Positions 46,035 to 57,093 are shown, numbered from the stretch's first letter. The stretch is 64,000 bases of DNA from CAVORB01 sp963736235 (GCA_963736235.1 CAVTOR010000002.1:47151-111150); one strand, 5' to 3'. The notes: generated by a model from the sequence alone, not told the origin. Numbers and translations: made by a program.

Positions 46035-46790
46035 CCGACAGCGCTGCCGCGCTGCGATCCGCCTCATACTCCCGGCTGCGCGAGAGGGCGAGCTGGACCA
46101 GGGCGCTCAAGGTCGGGGCAAGCATCAGCACCAGGATCGGCAGCCAGGGGATGTCGGCGGCGGAAAACAGCCACAGCGGCAAACTGGCGAGGAGGAGCAG
46201 TTGCCCGACCAGGCTCAGCACGGAGGTGATGCGGCTCACCAGGTCGGCGAAGGCCATCACCCGCGTATCCCCATTGGCAAGATGACTCACCTCGTGGGCG
46301 AGCACCCCGGTCAATTCCCGCAGGTCCATGCGCCGCAGCAATCCGTCGGAGACGGCGATCACGGCGTCCTCGCGCCCCCCGATGGTGAAGGCGTTCATCA
46401 ACCGCGTCGGGAGGTAGAAGAGCGCCGGCGGGCGGTCGAGCCCGGCGCGCCGCGACAGCTCGGAGAGTATCCGGTACAGTCGCGGCGCCTCGGCCGGGGA
46501 GATCGCCCGCCCCTGGTAGAGCGGCATCACCAGGCGCGGCGAGGCGGCTGGGTTGGCGAAATAGAGGGCCGCCACCGCCACGATCGCCCCCCACGCGAGA
46601 ACCGGCCCGCCGACGAACCATGCGAGATAGGCGCACAGCAACGCGAGCAATGCCGTCAGCGCGGCGGTCTGCAGATCGTTGCGCAGCTTGTGGGCCAACA
46701 GGCGTTCAGCGGCTCATGATCCTGAGGTGTGGGTCCCTGGACCCTGGTTCCAGACGCCGACCAGGGCGGCGCCGCGCGCGGCCGCCCTGC

Positions 46791-47745
46791 TTAAAACGCC
46801 GCAGTGAAACGCTTGACGAACTCGTCGTAGGACGCGTCGGGCAGGTCATTGATACCCGCCGCCGCCTTGCGGCCGCCGCCGGTCGGGAATTGGCGGCAGA
46901 GCTCGTCGGCACCCTCCTTGGTCGCGAGCGGCGCGCGCACGCTCACCACGAAGCCCCCCGCGGGCAGTCGGGTAAGTAGGGCGTGGGCGCGTTGCGGGGC
47001 GCCTTGAGCGAGCTCGTTGGCGAACACGCCGCTCGCCCGCCGCGCCCAGGCATCCGCCGGCAGCACGTAGACCGCGTGCCTCTCGTCCTCCAGCGCCGGC
47101 GCGACGGCGCGGGCCTTGGCCATGTCGCCGGCGAATCCCTCGCGCAGCGCGACGAAGGTCTCGTCTCCGGCGATGAAATCCAGCGGGTCCTCGTACGGCT
47201 GCAGGCGGCGAAAGAGATCGTCCGGCGCGAAATGCAGATCCTCCACGCGCGCGCCGTAGCCGTTGTAGTTGAGGCAGATACCCAGCTCGCGCAGCGCGGC
47301 AAGCGCCGCCTCGTCGAGACCCAGGCCCTCGGCCGCGCGTCGGGCCGCGGCATCGAAGTTGTCGCCGAAGGTGCCGACCACGGCCCAGGCCCGGTACCTG
47401 CCACCCAGGTAGTCGTCCACCAGCAGGCTCGTCCCCTTGTCCGGAAGCGTCTCGATGTGGCTGTCGAGCCCCGGATGCTCCGGTATCTCGCCCGGGTAAT
47501 GGTGGTCGAAGTAGCGGACGCGGGCGCCGCGTCCGAGCAAGCCCGAGCAGGGCGTCGCGGTTCTTGTCGAGCGAGATGTCGAGCGCGATGACCTCGTCAC
47601 CCTCACCCGCCGCCACGCGGTCAAGGAGGGCGATGTCACGCTTGACGCCGGTCACCAGGACGGAGTCCCGTGGATCGGCCAACCTCAATTGCTGCAGGGC
47701 GCAAATGCCGTCAGCATCACCATTGAAGACGTCGTAGCAGGCCAT
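46791..47745 (-). CDS. DHH-family phosphoesterase, with one apparent 1-base insertion
   Basis: Related to NrnA/RecJ-type enzymes, with a likely role in hydrolysing small oligonucleotides or nucleotide derivatives. It starts MACYDVFNGDADGICALQQL with the DxD metal site, then YFDHHYPGEIP (DHH motif) and the DHHA1-type GGGRKAAAGIND near the end. The frame changes near 47540, where GGGCTGCTC is read GGGCTTGCTC. Corrected length is about 317 residues. It is divergent from rlmN with a 278-base gap. Confidence 0.85.
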
Positions 47746-48023
47746 GGGGGTGCAAGCTCCAAAGCGATCGCGGTCCAGGACCGCTGGTCAGGTCGCCATA
47801 GGCTACCCGGTCCTCAGGCCTGTGTCGCGCCCGTGCGGCAGGCATCCGCGCCGCCAACGCGCTCCGCGCGCGGCCTTGCGCCGCGCAGAGGCGCATTGCC
47901 CCCCGGCCCGGCTCTTAGTAGACTTTCGCGTTCGTATTGGCAAGGAGGTCCCGCCGCCGAGCGGCGGATCATCGCACACTACAATACCCGCGCAGGCGGG
48001 AGGACCGCGCAGCCAGCGCCATC

Positions 48024-49151
48024 ATGGCCACCGAATCCACACTTACCATCGCGAATCCGGAAGCACCCGCTAACGCGGCTCGCAGAACCAATCTCCTGGA
48101 TCTCGACCTCAAGGGGTGCGAGGAGCTCGTTCTGGGACTCGGCTACAAGGCCTTTCACGGCCGCAACCTGTTCAAGTGGATTCACAAGCACGGGGTCGTG
48201 GATCTCGGCGCCATGACCGATCTCTCCAAGGCCCTGCGCGAGCGGCTGCGGGACGTAGCAGAGATACGGCTGCCGCGCGTGGTTCACGAGCAGCCATCTG
48301 CGGACGGAACCCGCAAGTGGGTGATGGAGCTCACCGACGGCCAGCGGATCGAGGCCGTGTTCATCCCCGAGGGCCAACGCAGCACGGTGTGCGTCTCCTC
48401 GCAGGTCGGGTGCGCGCTGGATTGCAGCTTCTGCGCCACCGCGCGTCAGGGATTCAACCGTAATCTGTCGGTGGGCGAGATCATCGGCCAGGTCTGGCAC
48501 GCGACGCGCCAGCTGGGCGCGCCCCCGACCAATGTGGTGATGATGGGCATGGGCGAGCCCCTGGCTAATTTCGACGCGGTCGTGAGCGCCATGTCGGTGA
48601 TGCAGGATGATCTCGCCTACATGCTTTCGAAGTATCGCGTGACACTCAGCACCTCCGGTATCGTGCCGAACATCCACCGCCTGCGCGAGGTGAGCGACGT
48701 CTCGCTCGCGGTCTCGCTGCATGCCCCCGACAACGCCCTGCGCGACCAACTGGTGCCGATCAACCGCAAGTATCCGTTGGAGGAGCTGATCCCCGCCTGC
48801 AAGGCCTTCATCCAAGGCGACAAGCGGCGCCGAATCACCTGGGAGTACGTGATGATCGACGGAGTGAACGACAGCCTGACGCACGCCAAGCGTCTGATCC
48901 GCCTGCTCGAGGGTGTTCCCTCCAAGGTGAACCTGATCCCCTTCAATCCGTTTCCCGGGTCGGATTTTCGCACCTCGCCGCCCGATCGGGTGGAGGCCTT
49001 CCGCCAGCGGGTGCTGCGCTCGGGGATCGTGACCATGACCCGCAAGACGCGGGGCGACGAGATCGCCGCCGCTTGCGGCCAGCTGGTGGGGCGGGTGCAG
49101 GATCGCACGCAACGCTTCGCACGGCCGCCGGTGCAGGTGGCCGCGCCATGA
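48024..49151 (+). CDS. rlmN: Dual-specificity RNA methyltransferase RlmN
   Basis: Radical SAM enzyme that methylates A2503 of 23S rRNA and A37 of some tRNAs. The 4Fe-4S motif is CALDCSFC (Cx3Cx2C). Other conserved segments are RSTVCVSSQVGC, VVMMGMGEPLANFD, SLHAPDNALRDQLVPINRKY and the ending GSDFRTSPPDR with a catalytic Cys near GDEIAAACGQL. ATG at 48024. Its TGA overlaps the pilW ATG, the usual rlmN-pilW-rodZ arrangement. Confidence 0.97.
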   Translation: MATESTLTIANPEAPANAARRTNLLDLDLKGCEELVLGLGYKAFHGRNLFKWIHKHGVVDLGAMTDLSKALRERLRDVAEIRLPRVVHEQPSADGTRKWVMELTDGQRIEAVFIPEGQRSTVCVSSQVGCALDCSFCATARQGFNRNLSVGEIIGQVWHATRQLGAPPTNVVMMGMGEPLANFDAVVSAMSVMQDDLAYMLSKYRVTLSTSGIVPNIHRLREVSDVSLAVSLHAPDNALRDQLVPINRKYPLEELIPACKAFIQGDKRRRITWEYVMIDGVNDSLTHAKRLIRLLEGVPSKVNLIPFNPFPGSDFRTSPPDRVEAFRQRVLRSGIVTMTRKTRGDEIAAACGQLVGRVQDRTQRFARPPVQVAAP

Positions 49152-49918
49152 AGCCCGTCAGGATCGGAGCAATCCTCGCGACGCTGGCTGGCTGCGCCCT
49201 GCTCACCGCCTGCGCCGGCAACGCGACGCGGGGCTCCGACGATACGGGCGACCTGGGCGCGGCCGAGCTGAACAGCCCCGGCGACGTCTATGTAGCCATG
49301 GCGGCGGAGTATTACCGGCGCGGCCAGCTCGAGGTCGCCCTGCAGCGGGCACAGAAGGGACTCGACGTCGATCCCAGGAACGCGCGCGCGCACTACATGA
49401 TCGCCGTGCTGTACCAGCGCATCGGGGAAAACGCCCGGGCGGAAAAGCATTTCTCGGAAGCGGTGCGGCTGGACCCGAAGAACTCGGACATCCGCAACGC
49501 CTGGGGCTCCTTCTACTGCGCGCAGAAGCGCTACGGCGAGGCCGAGAAGCAGTTCAAGGCGGCGCTGGCGAACCCCCTGTACAGCACCTCTTGGGTCGCG
49601 ATCACGAACTCGGGGATCTGCGCCCGTCAGTCCGGCAACAGCCAGAAGGCCGAGGCGGAGTTCCGCCGCGCGCTCGCCGCCAACCCGCGCTACGGGCCTG
49701 CCCTGTTCGAGCTGGCGGATATGAGCTACGCGCGCGGCGACTACAAATCGGCGCGCACGCACCTGAGCAGGTACTTCGAATCCAACCAGCCGACACCGAA
49801 GTCACTCTCGCTGGCGGCGCGCGTGGAACGCAAGCTGGGATCGCGCAAGCGCGCGGCCACTTACGAGACCATGTTGCGCAAGACCTATCCGAACTCGGTG
49901 GAAGCCCTCGCCCTCTAA
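49148..49918 (+). CDS. pilW: Type IV pilus assembly lipoprotein PilW/PilF
   Basis: Outer-membrane pilotin with tetratricopeptide repeats that places the PilQ secretin. The lipoprotein signal peptide ends in the lipobox LTAC near residue 22. Repeats such as ARAHYMIAVLYQRIGENARA and FELADMSYARGDYKSA form the TPR core. 256 residues, typical. It overlaps rlmN, and rodZ follows 15 bases later. No other pilus gene lies in the window. Confidence 0.93.
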   Translation: MKPVRIGAILATLAGCALLTACAGNATRGSDDTGDLGAAELNSPGDVYVAMAAEYYRRGQLEVALQRAQKGLDVDPRNARAHYMIAVLYQRIGENARAEKHFSEAVRLDPKNSDIRNAWGSFYCAQKRYGEAEKQFKAALANPLYSTSWVAITNSGICARQSGNSQKAEAEFRRALAANPRYGPALFELADMSYARGDYKSARTHLSRYFESNQPTPKSLSLAARVERKLGSRKRAATYETMLRKTYPNSVEALAL

Positions 49919-49933
49919 CCCCCGTCAAGCCCC

Positions 49934-50939
49934 ATGAGCGCCCAACCCTTGCCCAGCCGAGAAGACGAACAGACCGCGGAACGAATGGACGGCCCGGGCC
50001 GGCGCTTGCACGTCGCACGCCAGGCGCGAGGCCTGCCTATCGACGCCATCGCCAGCCAGCTCCACCTCAAGCCAGCCATCGTCGCGGCGATCGAGCGAGA
50101 CGACTATGACGCGCTGCCCGGCTCCGTCTTCATCACCGGCTACATGCGCAACTATGCCAAGCTGCTTGGCCTGGATCCGGAGGTTCTGCTCGACGCCTAT
50201 CGCGCGGCCAATCCGGCGGCGGAACCCGTGCTCCAACCCCGCACCCTGGGTACCGGCAAGGAGCAGGTGGGCAGCGGACATCTGGCGGTGCGGCTCATGA
50301 GCCTCATCATCATCGCGGTGCTTGCGGGGCTCGCCTGGCTGTGGTGGCAGAATCAACCGCGGATCGCCGAGCCGTCCGTCGACGCGACCGAACACGAGGT
50401 GGACGAGGCCCCACTGACCGCGGCGCGGGAGGTGCCGCCCGAAGTTGCCCGCCACACCCCGTCGGCCGCCCCGACAGCGCCAGCGGAACCGCGCCCGGCT
50501 CCCTTCGAGGCCGCTCCTGCCGCCCCGAGCGCGGAGACCGCCGAGCCCCCCGGCGTGCAGGCTCCGGCGCAGTCGTTCGCGGCGGCAAGTCCCGCGCCCG
50601 CGGCGCAAACGACTCTCGCGGCTGGCACCCCAGCCCGAGTCGACGACGGCCGCGGAGGACGGAGCCGCCCCGTCTGATGCCGCGCCGACGGAAGACATCG
50701 TGTTGGAGTTCACCGGTCCCTGCTGGGTCGACATCCGTGACCAGGAGCGCAAGTTCAAGCTGTTCGGCGAGATGCGCAAGGGTGACCGCCACGTGCTGGA
50801 GGGTAAGCCGCCTTACTCCGTCATCCTCGGCAATGCCTCGGCGGTGGAAATCACCGTCGCCGGGGAACCTTTCGACCTCGACGCCATCGCCCGCGGCAAC
50901 GTGGCGCGTTTCACGCTCGACCCCGGCCAGCTACCCTGA
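49934..50939 (+). CDS. rodZ: Cytoskeletal protein RodZ, with one apparent indel
   Basis: Bridges MreB to the membrane for rod shape. The N-terminal HTH (LHVARQARGLPIDAIASQ, then ERDDYDALPGSVFITGYMRN) is followed by a single membrane helix (LMSLIIIAVLAGLAWLWW, about residues 120-137) and a Pro/Ala-rich periplasmic linker. The C-terminal DUF4115 domain (GPCWVDIRDQERKFKLFGEM) follows in the next frame after about 50630. Corrected length is about 334 residues. hisS follows 89 bases later; ispG, which often lies between, is absent here. Confidence 0.9.
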
Positions 50940-51028
50940 CGCCCCATTGCTCGGCTACCCTGGCGCCCCCGGCGGGTGCGCAGGCGGGCTTGAGCGCCTT
51001 GGACATGACGTTTTCGGACCGCGAAACC

Positions 51029-52296
51029 ATGGCGAAGAATATCCAAGCCATCCGGGGCATGCATGACATACTGCCGGATCAGTCTCCCCTCTGGCAGAGG
51101 CTGGAGGACGCTGCCCGCCAGGTGCTGGACGCCTATGGCTACGCCGAGATCCGCACCCCTTTGGTGGAGGTCACGGAGCTGTTCAAGCGCTCCATCGGCG
51201 AGGTTACGGACATCGTCGAGAAGGAGATGTACAGCTTCGAGGACCGCAACGGCGACAGCCTGAGCCTGCGCCCCGAGGGCACGGCTAGCTGCGTGCGCGC
51301 CGCGATCGAGCACGGCACTGCTCGCCCAGCCCCAACGTCTCTGGTATCGCGGCCCCATGTTCCGCCACGAGCGCCCCCAACGCGGCCGCTACCGCCAGTT
51401 CCACCAGATCGGGGTAGAGGTTTTCGGACTCCCCGGACCGGACATCGACCAGGAGGTGGTGCTGCTCACCCGGCGGATCTGGTCCGGCCCTCGGCCTCGA
51501 CGACCTGACCCTGGAGATCAACACCCTGGGGGAGGGAGACGAGCGGGCCGCCTATCGCGACCAGCTGGTGCAGTATCTCAAGGCCAACGACGAGGCCTTG
51601 GACGAGGACAGTCGCCGGCGGCTGGGAACCAACCCGCTGCGTGTGCTCGATTCCAAGAACCCGGACATGCAGCAAGTCATCGCCGGCGCGCCGAGCATCC
51701 TCGAACACCTGGGAGAGGCGTCGCGCTCGCATTTCGAGGAATTCTGCGCCGGGCTCGACGCCGCGGACATCCCCTACCGGATCAATCCGCGCCTCGTGAG
51801 AGGCCTCGATTATTACAACCGAACCGTCTTCGAATGGGTGACCGACCGCCTCGGGGCACAAGGCACGGTGTGCGCCGGGGGCCGTTACGACGCCCTGGTG
51901 GAACAGCTCGGTGGCAGGCCCACACCGGCCGTCGGCTTCGCCATGGGTCTGGAGCGTCTGATCGACCTGCTGGGCGCGACGCCTCCCGCGCTGCCGCCCC
52001 TGGTGGACGCCTACCTGGTAGCGGTGGGAGAGGCGGCCCAACGCGCCGCACTGCCGCTGGCCGAGCGCCTGCGTGACGCGGCGCCCGAGCTGCGTGTCCT
52101 GTGCCACTGCGGCGGCGGCAGCTTCAAGAGCCAGTTCAAGAAGGCGGACAAGAGCGGCGCGCGCTACGCCTTGGTTCTGGGTGACGGAGAGCTGGAACGC
52201 GGGGTGGTCGGGGTGAAGCCGCTGAGAGCCGGACGGGAGCAGGAAGAGGTGCCGCTGGACTCCCTGGCACAATACCTCCTGGCACATGTCCGATAA
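51029..52296 (+). CDS. hisS: Histidyl-tRNA synthetase HisS, with two apparent 1-base insertions
   Basis: Class II synthetase. MAKNIQAIRGMHDILPDQS at the start, motif 2 region FRHERPQRGRYRQFHQIGVE, HisA motif LVRGLDYYNRTVFEWV and motif 3 GFAMGLERLIDLL. Frames change near 51321 (after RAAIEHG) and 51494 (before LDDLTLEINTLG). Corrected length is about 421 residues. The anticodon-binding domain (YLVAVGEAAQRAALPLAERL) is intact. ATG at 51029. Confidence 0.94.
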
Positions 52297-52362
52297 CCGA
52301 TTCGAACAGTCACTTCCCCGGAATCCACCCGGGTGCCATGAAAGCCAATTCGGAGTAAGCAG

Positions 52363-52992
52363 GTGAACGTATACGAAACCGACGACGAAAAAGTCGAAGC
52401 GCTAAAGAAATGGTGGAAAGACAATGGCCTCTCGGTCGCTGCCGGCATCGGCATCGGCCTGGCGGCCGTCTTCGGCTGGCGGGGCTGGGTCGGCTACCAG
52501 GATGTGGTCGGACAGCAGGCGTCCGCGGCCTTCGAGCAGCTACTGGCCGCGGCTGACAGCGGCAACACGGAATCCGCCTTGAAGCAATCCGAGCTCGTGA
52601 CGAGCGATTTCGGCTCCACCGCCTACGCCACCCTCGCCGCGCTGGTGCGCGCCCGGGTCGAGTTGGAGGCCGGGAACGTCCCTGGCGCCCGCGCGGCGCT
52701 GGAGGAGGCCATCGCCAAGGCGCCCGATCCGGGTCTCGCGAGAATCGCGGCGCTGCGACTGGCGCGGGTCGAGTTCGGCGCCGGGGACCTCGCCGCCACG
52801 AAGGCCCTGCTGGACAAGCACGACCAGGGTGGCAGCTTCGCCGGGGATTTCACCGCGCTGCGGGGCGACATCGCCGCCGCCGAGGGGCGCATCGACGATG
52901 CCCGCAAGGCATACGAGCAGGCGCTCGCCGCCGGAGCCTCCGACCCCGAGCTGCTCGAGCTCAAGATCGACAACCTTCCGCCCGCCGGCTAA
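52363..52992 (+). CDS. yfgM: YfgM-family ancillary SecYEG-associated protein
   Basis: Inner-membrane anchored TPR protein that contacts SecYEG and PpiD in E. coli. The cytoplasmic start VYETDDEKVEALKKWWKDNG precedes one membrane helix (LSVAAGIGIGLAAVFGWRG, about residues 24-42) and a periplasmic domain with SAFEQLLAAADSG-type helices and ADSGNTESALK. GTG at 52363. 209 residues. It lies between hisS and bamB, the standard place. Confidence 0.92.
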   Translation: MNVYETDDEKVEALKKWWKDNGLSVAAGIGIGLAAVFGWRGWVGYQDVVGQQASAAFEQLLAAADSGNTESALKQSELVTSDFGSTAYATLAALVRARVELEAGNVPGARAALEEAIAKAPDPGLARIAALRLARVEFGAGDLAATKALLDKHDQGGSFAGDFTALRGDIAAAEGRIDDARKAYEQALAAGASDPELLELKIDNLPPAG

Positions 52993-53033
52993 CCGCGCCC
53001 GACGCCGAGCCACGAACCGAGACCGAAACCGCC

Positions 53034-54265
53034 ATGGCCAAACGACTCCTGCTCTTGCTCGGCGCCCTCCTCACCAGCGGCTGTTCCTACATCCCCTGGT
53101 TGGCGCACGAGGAGGATCCGCGTCCGCCGACCGAGCTCTCGGACCTGAAACCCGAGATCTCGGTGAACGTCCTGTGGGAACGCGAGGTCGGCGCGGGTAC
53201 GGACAAGCGGCGGCTCAACCTGGTCCCGGCACTGCAGGCCGGCCGCCTGTTCGTGGCCGACGGCGAGGGTCTGGTGAGCGCCGTGAATGCCGTCGACGGC
53301 CGTGTGCTGTGGCAGCGCGAGACCGGGCTGCCCTTCAGCGGCGGACCCGAGGTCAACGGCAAGCACCTGATCGTCGGCTCCAACAACGGCGACCTCGTGG
53401 CCCTGTCCGCCAGCGACGGCGCCGAGTTCTGGCGGGCCCGCGTCGACAGCGAGGTCCTCTCCGTGCCGCGCATCGCCGGGGCGACCGTGGTGGTGCACAC
53501 TCTCGACGACAGCGTCTACGCCTTCGACCTCGCCACCGGTGAAGAGCGCTGGAAGTACAGCTACCGCGCCCCGGTCCTGACCTTGCGCGGCAGCAGCACG
53601 CCGGTCATCGTCGGCGACACCGCCATCATCGGCATTTCGGGCGGCAAGCTGGTGAAACTGGAGATTGAGACCGGGCTCCCCGTGTGGGAGGCGACGGTCT
53701 CCCCGCCCCACGGGCGCTCCGAGCTCGAACGCATCGCGGACATCGACGCCGACCCGGTCGTGGTGGACGACGTCGTCTTCGTGGCGACCTACAACGGTGA
53801 CCTGGCCGCGGTGGACCTCGCCAGCGGCTCCGTGCTCTGGCGCCGCACCCTGTCCGCCCACGAGGGCCTGGCCGCCGATGGGCGGCATGCTCTATGTCAC
53901 CGATTCGGACGATGTCCTGTGGGCGGCGAGCCCTGCCGATGGAGCTGGCACCTGGAAACAGGAGGGGTTGAGGTACCGGCGACGTCACGGCACCGGCGGT
54001 GATCGGGGAGTTGCTGGTGGTAGGAGACGTGGACGGCTACCTGCACTGGCTCGACCGCCGCGACGGCCGAATCGTCGCCCGCCTGGAGGTGGGAGACGGC
54101 CCCATCAGCACCCGCCCCCTGGCCGAGGGCGGCAGGATCTACGTGCTGGGCGACGACGGCACCCTTGCCGCGCTCTCGCCTGGCTCCGCGCCGCCGCGGC
54201 GTCCGCTACCGCCGCCGGCGCCGGATGCCCCGTCCGAGGCGGCGGCGGAACCTCCCGGCCGCTGA
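53034..54265 (+). CDS. bamB: Outer membrane assembly factor BamB, with two apparent indels
   Basis: Eight-bladed beta-propeller lipoprotein of the BAM complex. The signal peptide MAKRLLLLLGALLTSGC ends in lipobox LTSGC. PQQ-like repeats such as GRLFVADGEGLVSAVNAVDG and LIVGSNNGDLVALSASDGAE are visible. Frames change near 53882 and 53977; GELLVVGDVDGYLHWLDRRD follows. The C-terminus is Pro/Ala-rich (PRRPLPPPAPDAPSEA). Corrected length is about 410 residues. der follows after 5 bases. Confidence 0.92.
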
Positions 54266-54270
54266 CGCCA

Positions 54271-55667
54271 GTGCTACCGGTCGTCACCCTCGTCGGCCGG
54301 CCCAATGTCGGCAAGTCCACCCTGTTCAACCGCCTGACCGGGACCCGCGACGCCCTGGTCGCGGACTTCCCCGGCCTCACCCGGGACCGGCAATACGGCG
54401 TCGGCCGCATCGGTCCCGGCCGCTACATGGTGGTGGACACCGGCGGGCTCAGCGGTGAGTCGGAGGGAGTGGACGGCCTGATGGAACGCCAGGTGCAGCG
54501 CGCCATCGCGGAGGCCGATCACCTGCTGCTCATGGTCGACGCGCGCGACGGCTGCACCGGCGCCGACCAGGACATCGCCGAGCGCCTGCGCCGCACCGGC
54601 AAGGCCGTCACCCTGGTGGTCAATAAGAGTGACCACGCGGAGCCCGAGGTCGCGGCGGCGGAGTTCCACCGGCTCGGGCTGGGCAAGCCCGTCCCCATCG
54701 CCGCCACCCAGGGCCGCGGCGTCATGGCGCTGATGGAGCGCGTGCTCTCGTTGCTGCCTGATCTGGAGCCCGATGCCGCCGCCGACCGTCGATCGCGGGG
54801 TCCAGATCGCCGTGGTCGGTCGCCCCAACGCCGGCAAGTCCACCCTGATCAACCGGCTTCTGGGGGAGGAACGCCTCGTCGCCTTCGACGATCCCGGGCA
54901 CCACCCGCGACAGCATCTTCATGCCGTTCGAGCACGACGGCAAGCGCTACACCCTGATCGACACCGCCGGCGTGAGGCGCCGGGCGAGGGTGCGGGACGC
55001 GATCGAGAAGTTCAGCGTCATCAAGACCCTGCAGGCCATCGAGGCGTGCAACGTCGTGATCCTGGTGCTCGATGCCCGCACGGGCATCGGCGAGCAGGAC
55101 GCCACCCTGGCCGGGCACATGGTCGAGAGCGGCCGCGCCCTGGTGGTCGCCGTCAACAAATGGGACGGGCTGGCAAGCAGCGAGCGGGACGCGCTGCGCA
55201 ACGCCCTGATCGCGCAAGCTCGGATTTCTGGATTTCGCGGCGATCCACTTCGTCTCCGCCTTGCACGGCAGCGGCGTGGGCCTGCTGCTGGAGGAGGCCG
55301 ACCGGGTCTACGCCAGCGCCACCCGCGACCTGCCCACCCCGAAGCTCACCCGCATCCTGGAGGCGGCGGTGCATGAGCATCAGCCGCCCCTGGTGCACGG
55401 CCGACGCATCAAGCTGCGCTACGCCCACCAGGGCGGGCGCAACCCGCCGATCATCGTCATCCACGGCAACCAGACCGAGGCGTTGCCGGAGGCCTATCGC
55501 CGCTATCTGATCAACCGCTTCCGCCGGGCGCTGGATTGCAGGGCACGCCCCTGCGTCTGGAGCTCCGCACCGGCGCCAACCCCTTCCAAGGACGGCGCAA
55601 CAAGCTGACCCCCGCCCAGGAGCGCAAGCGCCAGCGGCTCAAGAAGTTCGTCGCCCGCAAGCGCTGA
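54271..55667 (+). CDS. der: Ribosome-associated GTPase Der (EngA), with about four apparent indels
   Basis: Tandem GTPase for 50S assembly. First P-loop VTLVGRPNVGKSTLFNRL; second VVGRPNAGKSTLINRLLGEE. The second domain shows DTAGVRRRARVRDAIE. The C-terminal KH-like domain reads LKLRYAHQGGRNPPIIVIHG-like residues. The end is KKFVARKR. Frames change near 54786, 54893, 55217 and, by a deletion, 55534. Corrected length is about 465 residues. A GTG start at 54271 opens LPVVTLVGRP. Its TGA lies in a hairpin shared with xseA. Confidence 0.9.
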
Positions 55668-55702
55668 GGGCGCGGGGCGACTCGCGCCCCCGCAACTCAG
55701 CG
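55662..55702. terminator. Hairpin shared by the convergent ends of der and xseA
   Basis: Outer arms CGCTGAG (55662-55668) and CTCAGCG (55696-55702) and a GC-rich inner stem (GGCGCG / CGCGCC) can form one hairpin. The der TGA is in one arm and the xseA stop in the other. No strong T-run follows on either side, so a terminator function is only probable. It could separate the two convergent transcripts. Confidence 0.55.
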
Positions 55703-57093
55703 TTCCTTGGTCTCCTCGATCCGGGCGATGACGGCCCCCTCCGCCAGCTTGGTCTCTACCAGGTCCCCGGGCGCCGCATCTTGGGCGCGGCGCAGGACGC
55801 GCCGGTCCGGCAGCAGGCGCACGATCGCATAACCACGGGACAGGGTCGCCAGCGGACTCAGGGTCTCCAGCACCTGCGCCAGACCGGCGAGCCGCCCGCG
55901 CCTGGCCTGAATCGCCACGGGCAGGGCGCCCCGCAGCCTTCTCTCCAGGTCGCGAATGGCGATGCGCGAGCGCTCGAGGGAGCGTTCGGGCGAGACGGCG
56001 GCGATCCTGGCGGAGATCCCTGCCAACGCCCCCGCGCTCGCTCCAGCCTGCGCGCGACCGCGCCGACCAGACGCCGCTCCAGTTCATCCGCGCGTTGCTG
56101 CAGGCGCTGAAGACGCGCCATCGGATGCAGCAGGCGAAGATGGCGATCCGCCGAGGCGAACCGCTGGCGCAAGGTCGAGAGGCGGCGAAGCTGCGCCTGG
56201 CCAAGCCGCCCCCGGTATGCCCGCAAACGTTGGCTCAAGTGCTCGGCGGACGGGCTCACCAGCTCGGCCGCCGCCGACGGCGTCGCCGCCCTGCGGTCCG
56301 CCGACCAGATCGGCGATGGTGAAATCGATCTCATGCCCGATGCCGGTGACCACCGGAATGGCGGAGCGGCGGAATGGCGCGCGCCAGCGCCTCGTCGTTG
56401 AAGGCCATCAGGTCCTCCAGCGAGCCGCCGCCGCGGGCCAGGATCAGCACGATCGCATTCGGCCGCGCCGGTTGGCGAGATCCAGGGCGTCTGCGAGCTC
56501 CTCCGCCGCCCCCTCGCCCTGCACCTGAGCCGGGTAGATCACGACCGGCAGGGCCGGGAAACGCCGCCGCAGCACGCTGAGCAGATCGCGAACCGCGGCC
56601 CCGGACGGCGAGGTGATCAGCCCGACCTGGCGCGGGAACGGCCGGCAGTGGGCGCTTCGCGGCCTCGTCGAACAGCCCCTCGGCGGCGAGCTTCTGCTTC
56701 AAGCCGCTCGAACTCCAGCCGCAGGGCGCCCTCGCCGGCCGGCTCCATGTGCTCCACGATGAGCTGGAAATCGCCCCGGCCCTCGTAGAGGCTGACCCGC
56801 GCCCGCACCAGCACATGCTGGCCGTTGGCCGGTGCGAAACCCAGCAGCAGGCGCTTCGGGCCGGAACATGGCGCAGCGCACCTGGGCGGCGGGGTCCTTG
56901 AGCGAAAAATAGATGTGCCCCGAGGCGGGCCGCGCCAGGTTGGAGACCTCCCCCTCCACCCAGAGCAGGGGGAAACTGCCCTCCAGCACGGCCCGCGCCT
57001 CGCGGTTGAGGCGCGAGACGCTGAAGACGTCGCGAGAGAAATCGCAGGGCGGACTGGGTTCGGGTGCGCTGGCACGGTCATGTCGTTGCGCAT
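55697..57093 (-). CDS. xseA: Exodeoxyribonuclease VII large subunit XseA, with about eight apparent indels
   Basis: Large subunit of ExoVII. Recognisable pieces occur in several frames: FSVSRLNREARAVLEG and LWVEGEVSNLARPASGHIYF (OB domain), LLLGFAPANGQHVLVRARVS, AFPRQVGLITSPSGAAVRDL, ILARGGGSLEDLMAFNDEAL and GIGHEIDFTIADLV (catalytic region), and the ending VIARIEETKER. All are conserved; the breaks lie at about 56865, 56700, 56650, 56465, 56365, 56300 and 56040, plus one close to the start. The exact start is uncertain; 57093 is taken as an upper limit. Minus strand, divergent from guaB. Confidence 0.85.

Larger units (their letters stand above)
43810..46698 (-). pseudogene. htpX: M48 peptidase HtpX-like gene, split by an insertion sequence
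   Basis: Membrane zinc protease for quality control. The N-terminal part (46698 to 46026) starts with TTG (LAHKLRNDLQTAALTA) and has four hydrophobic segments; the zinc site is in LAHEVSHLANGD and the third ligand region is SREYEADRSAAALSG. The C-terminal part (44087 to 43810) is LVSALRKMDYYQAGLWERV ... VGRLLEL. Removing the IS and one target copy joins them in frame as ALSGDPEGLVSALRKMDY, giving 316 residues, normal for HtpX. No further damage is seen, so the insertion is recent. Confidence 0.93.
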
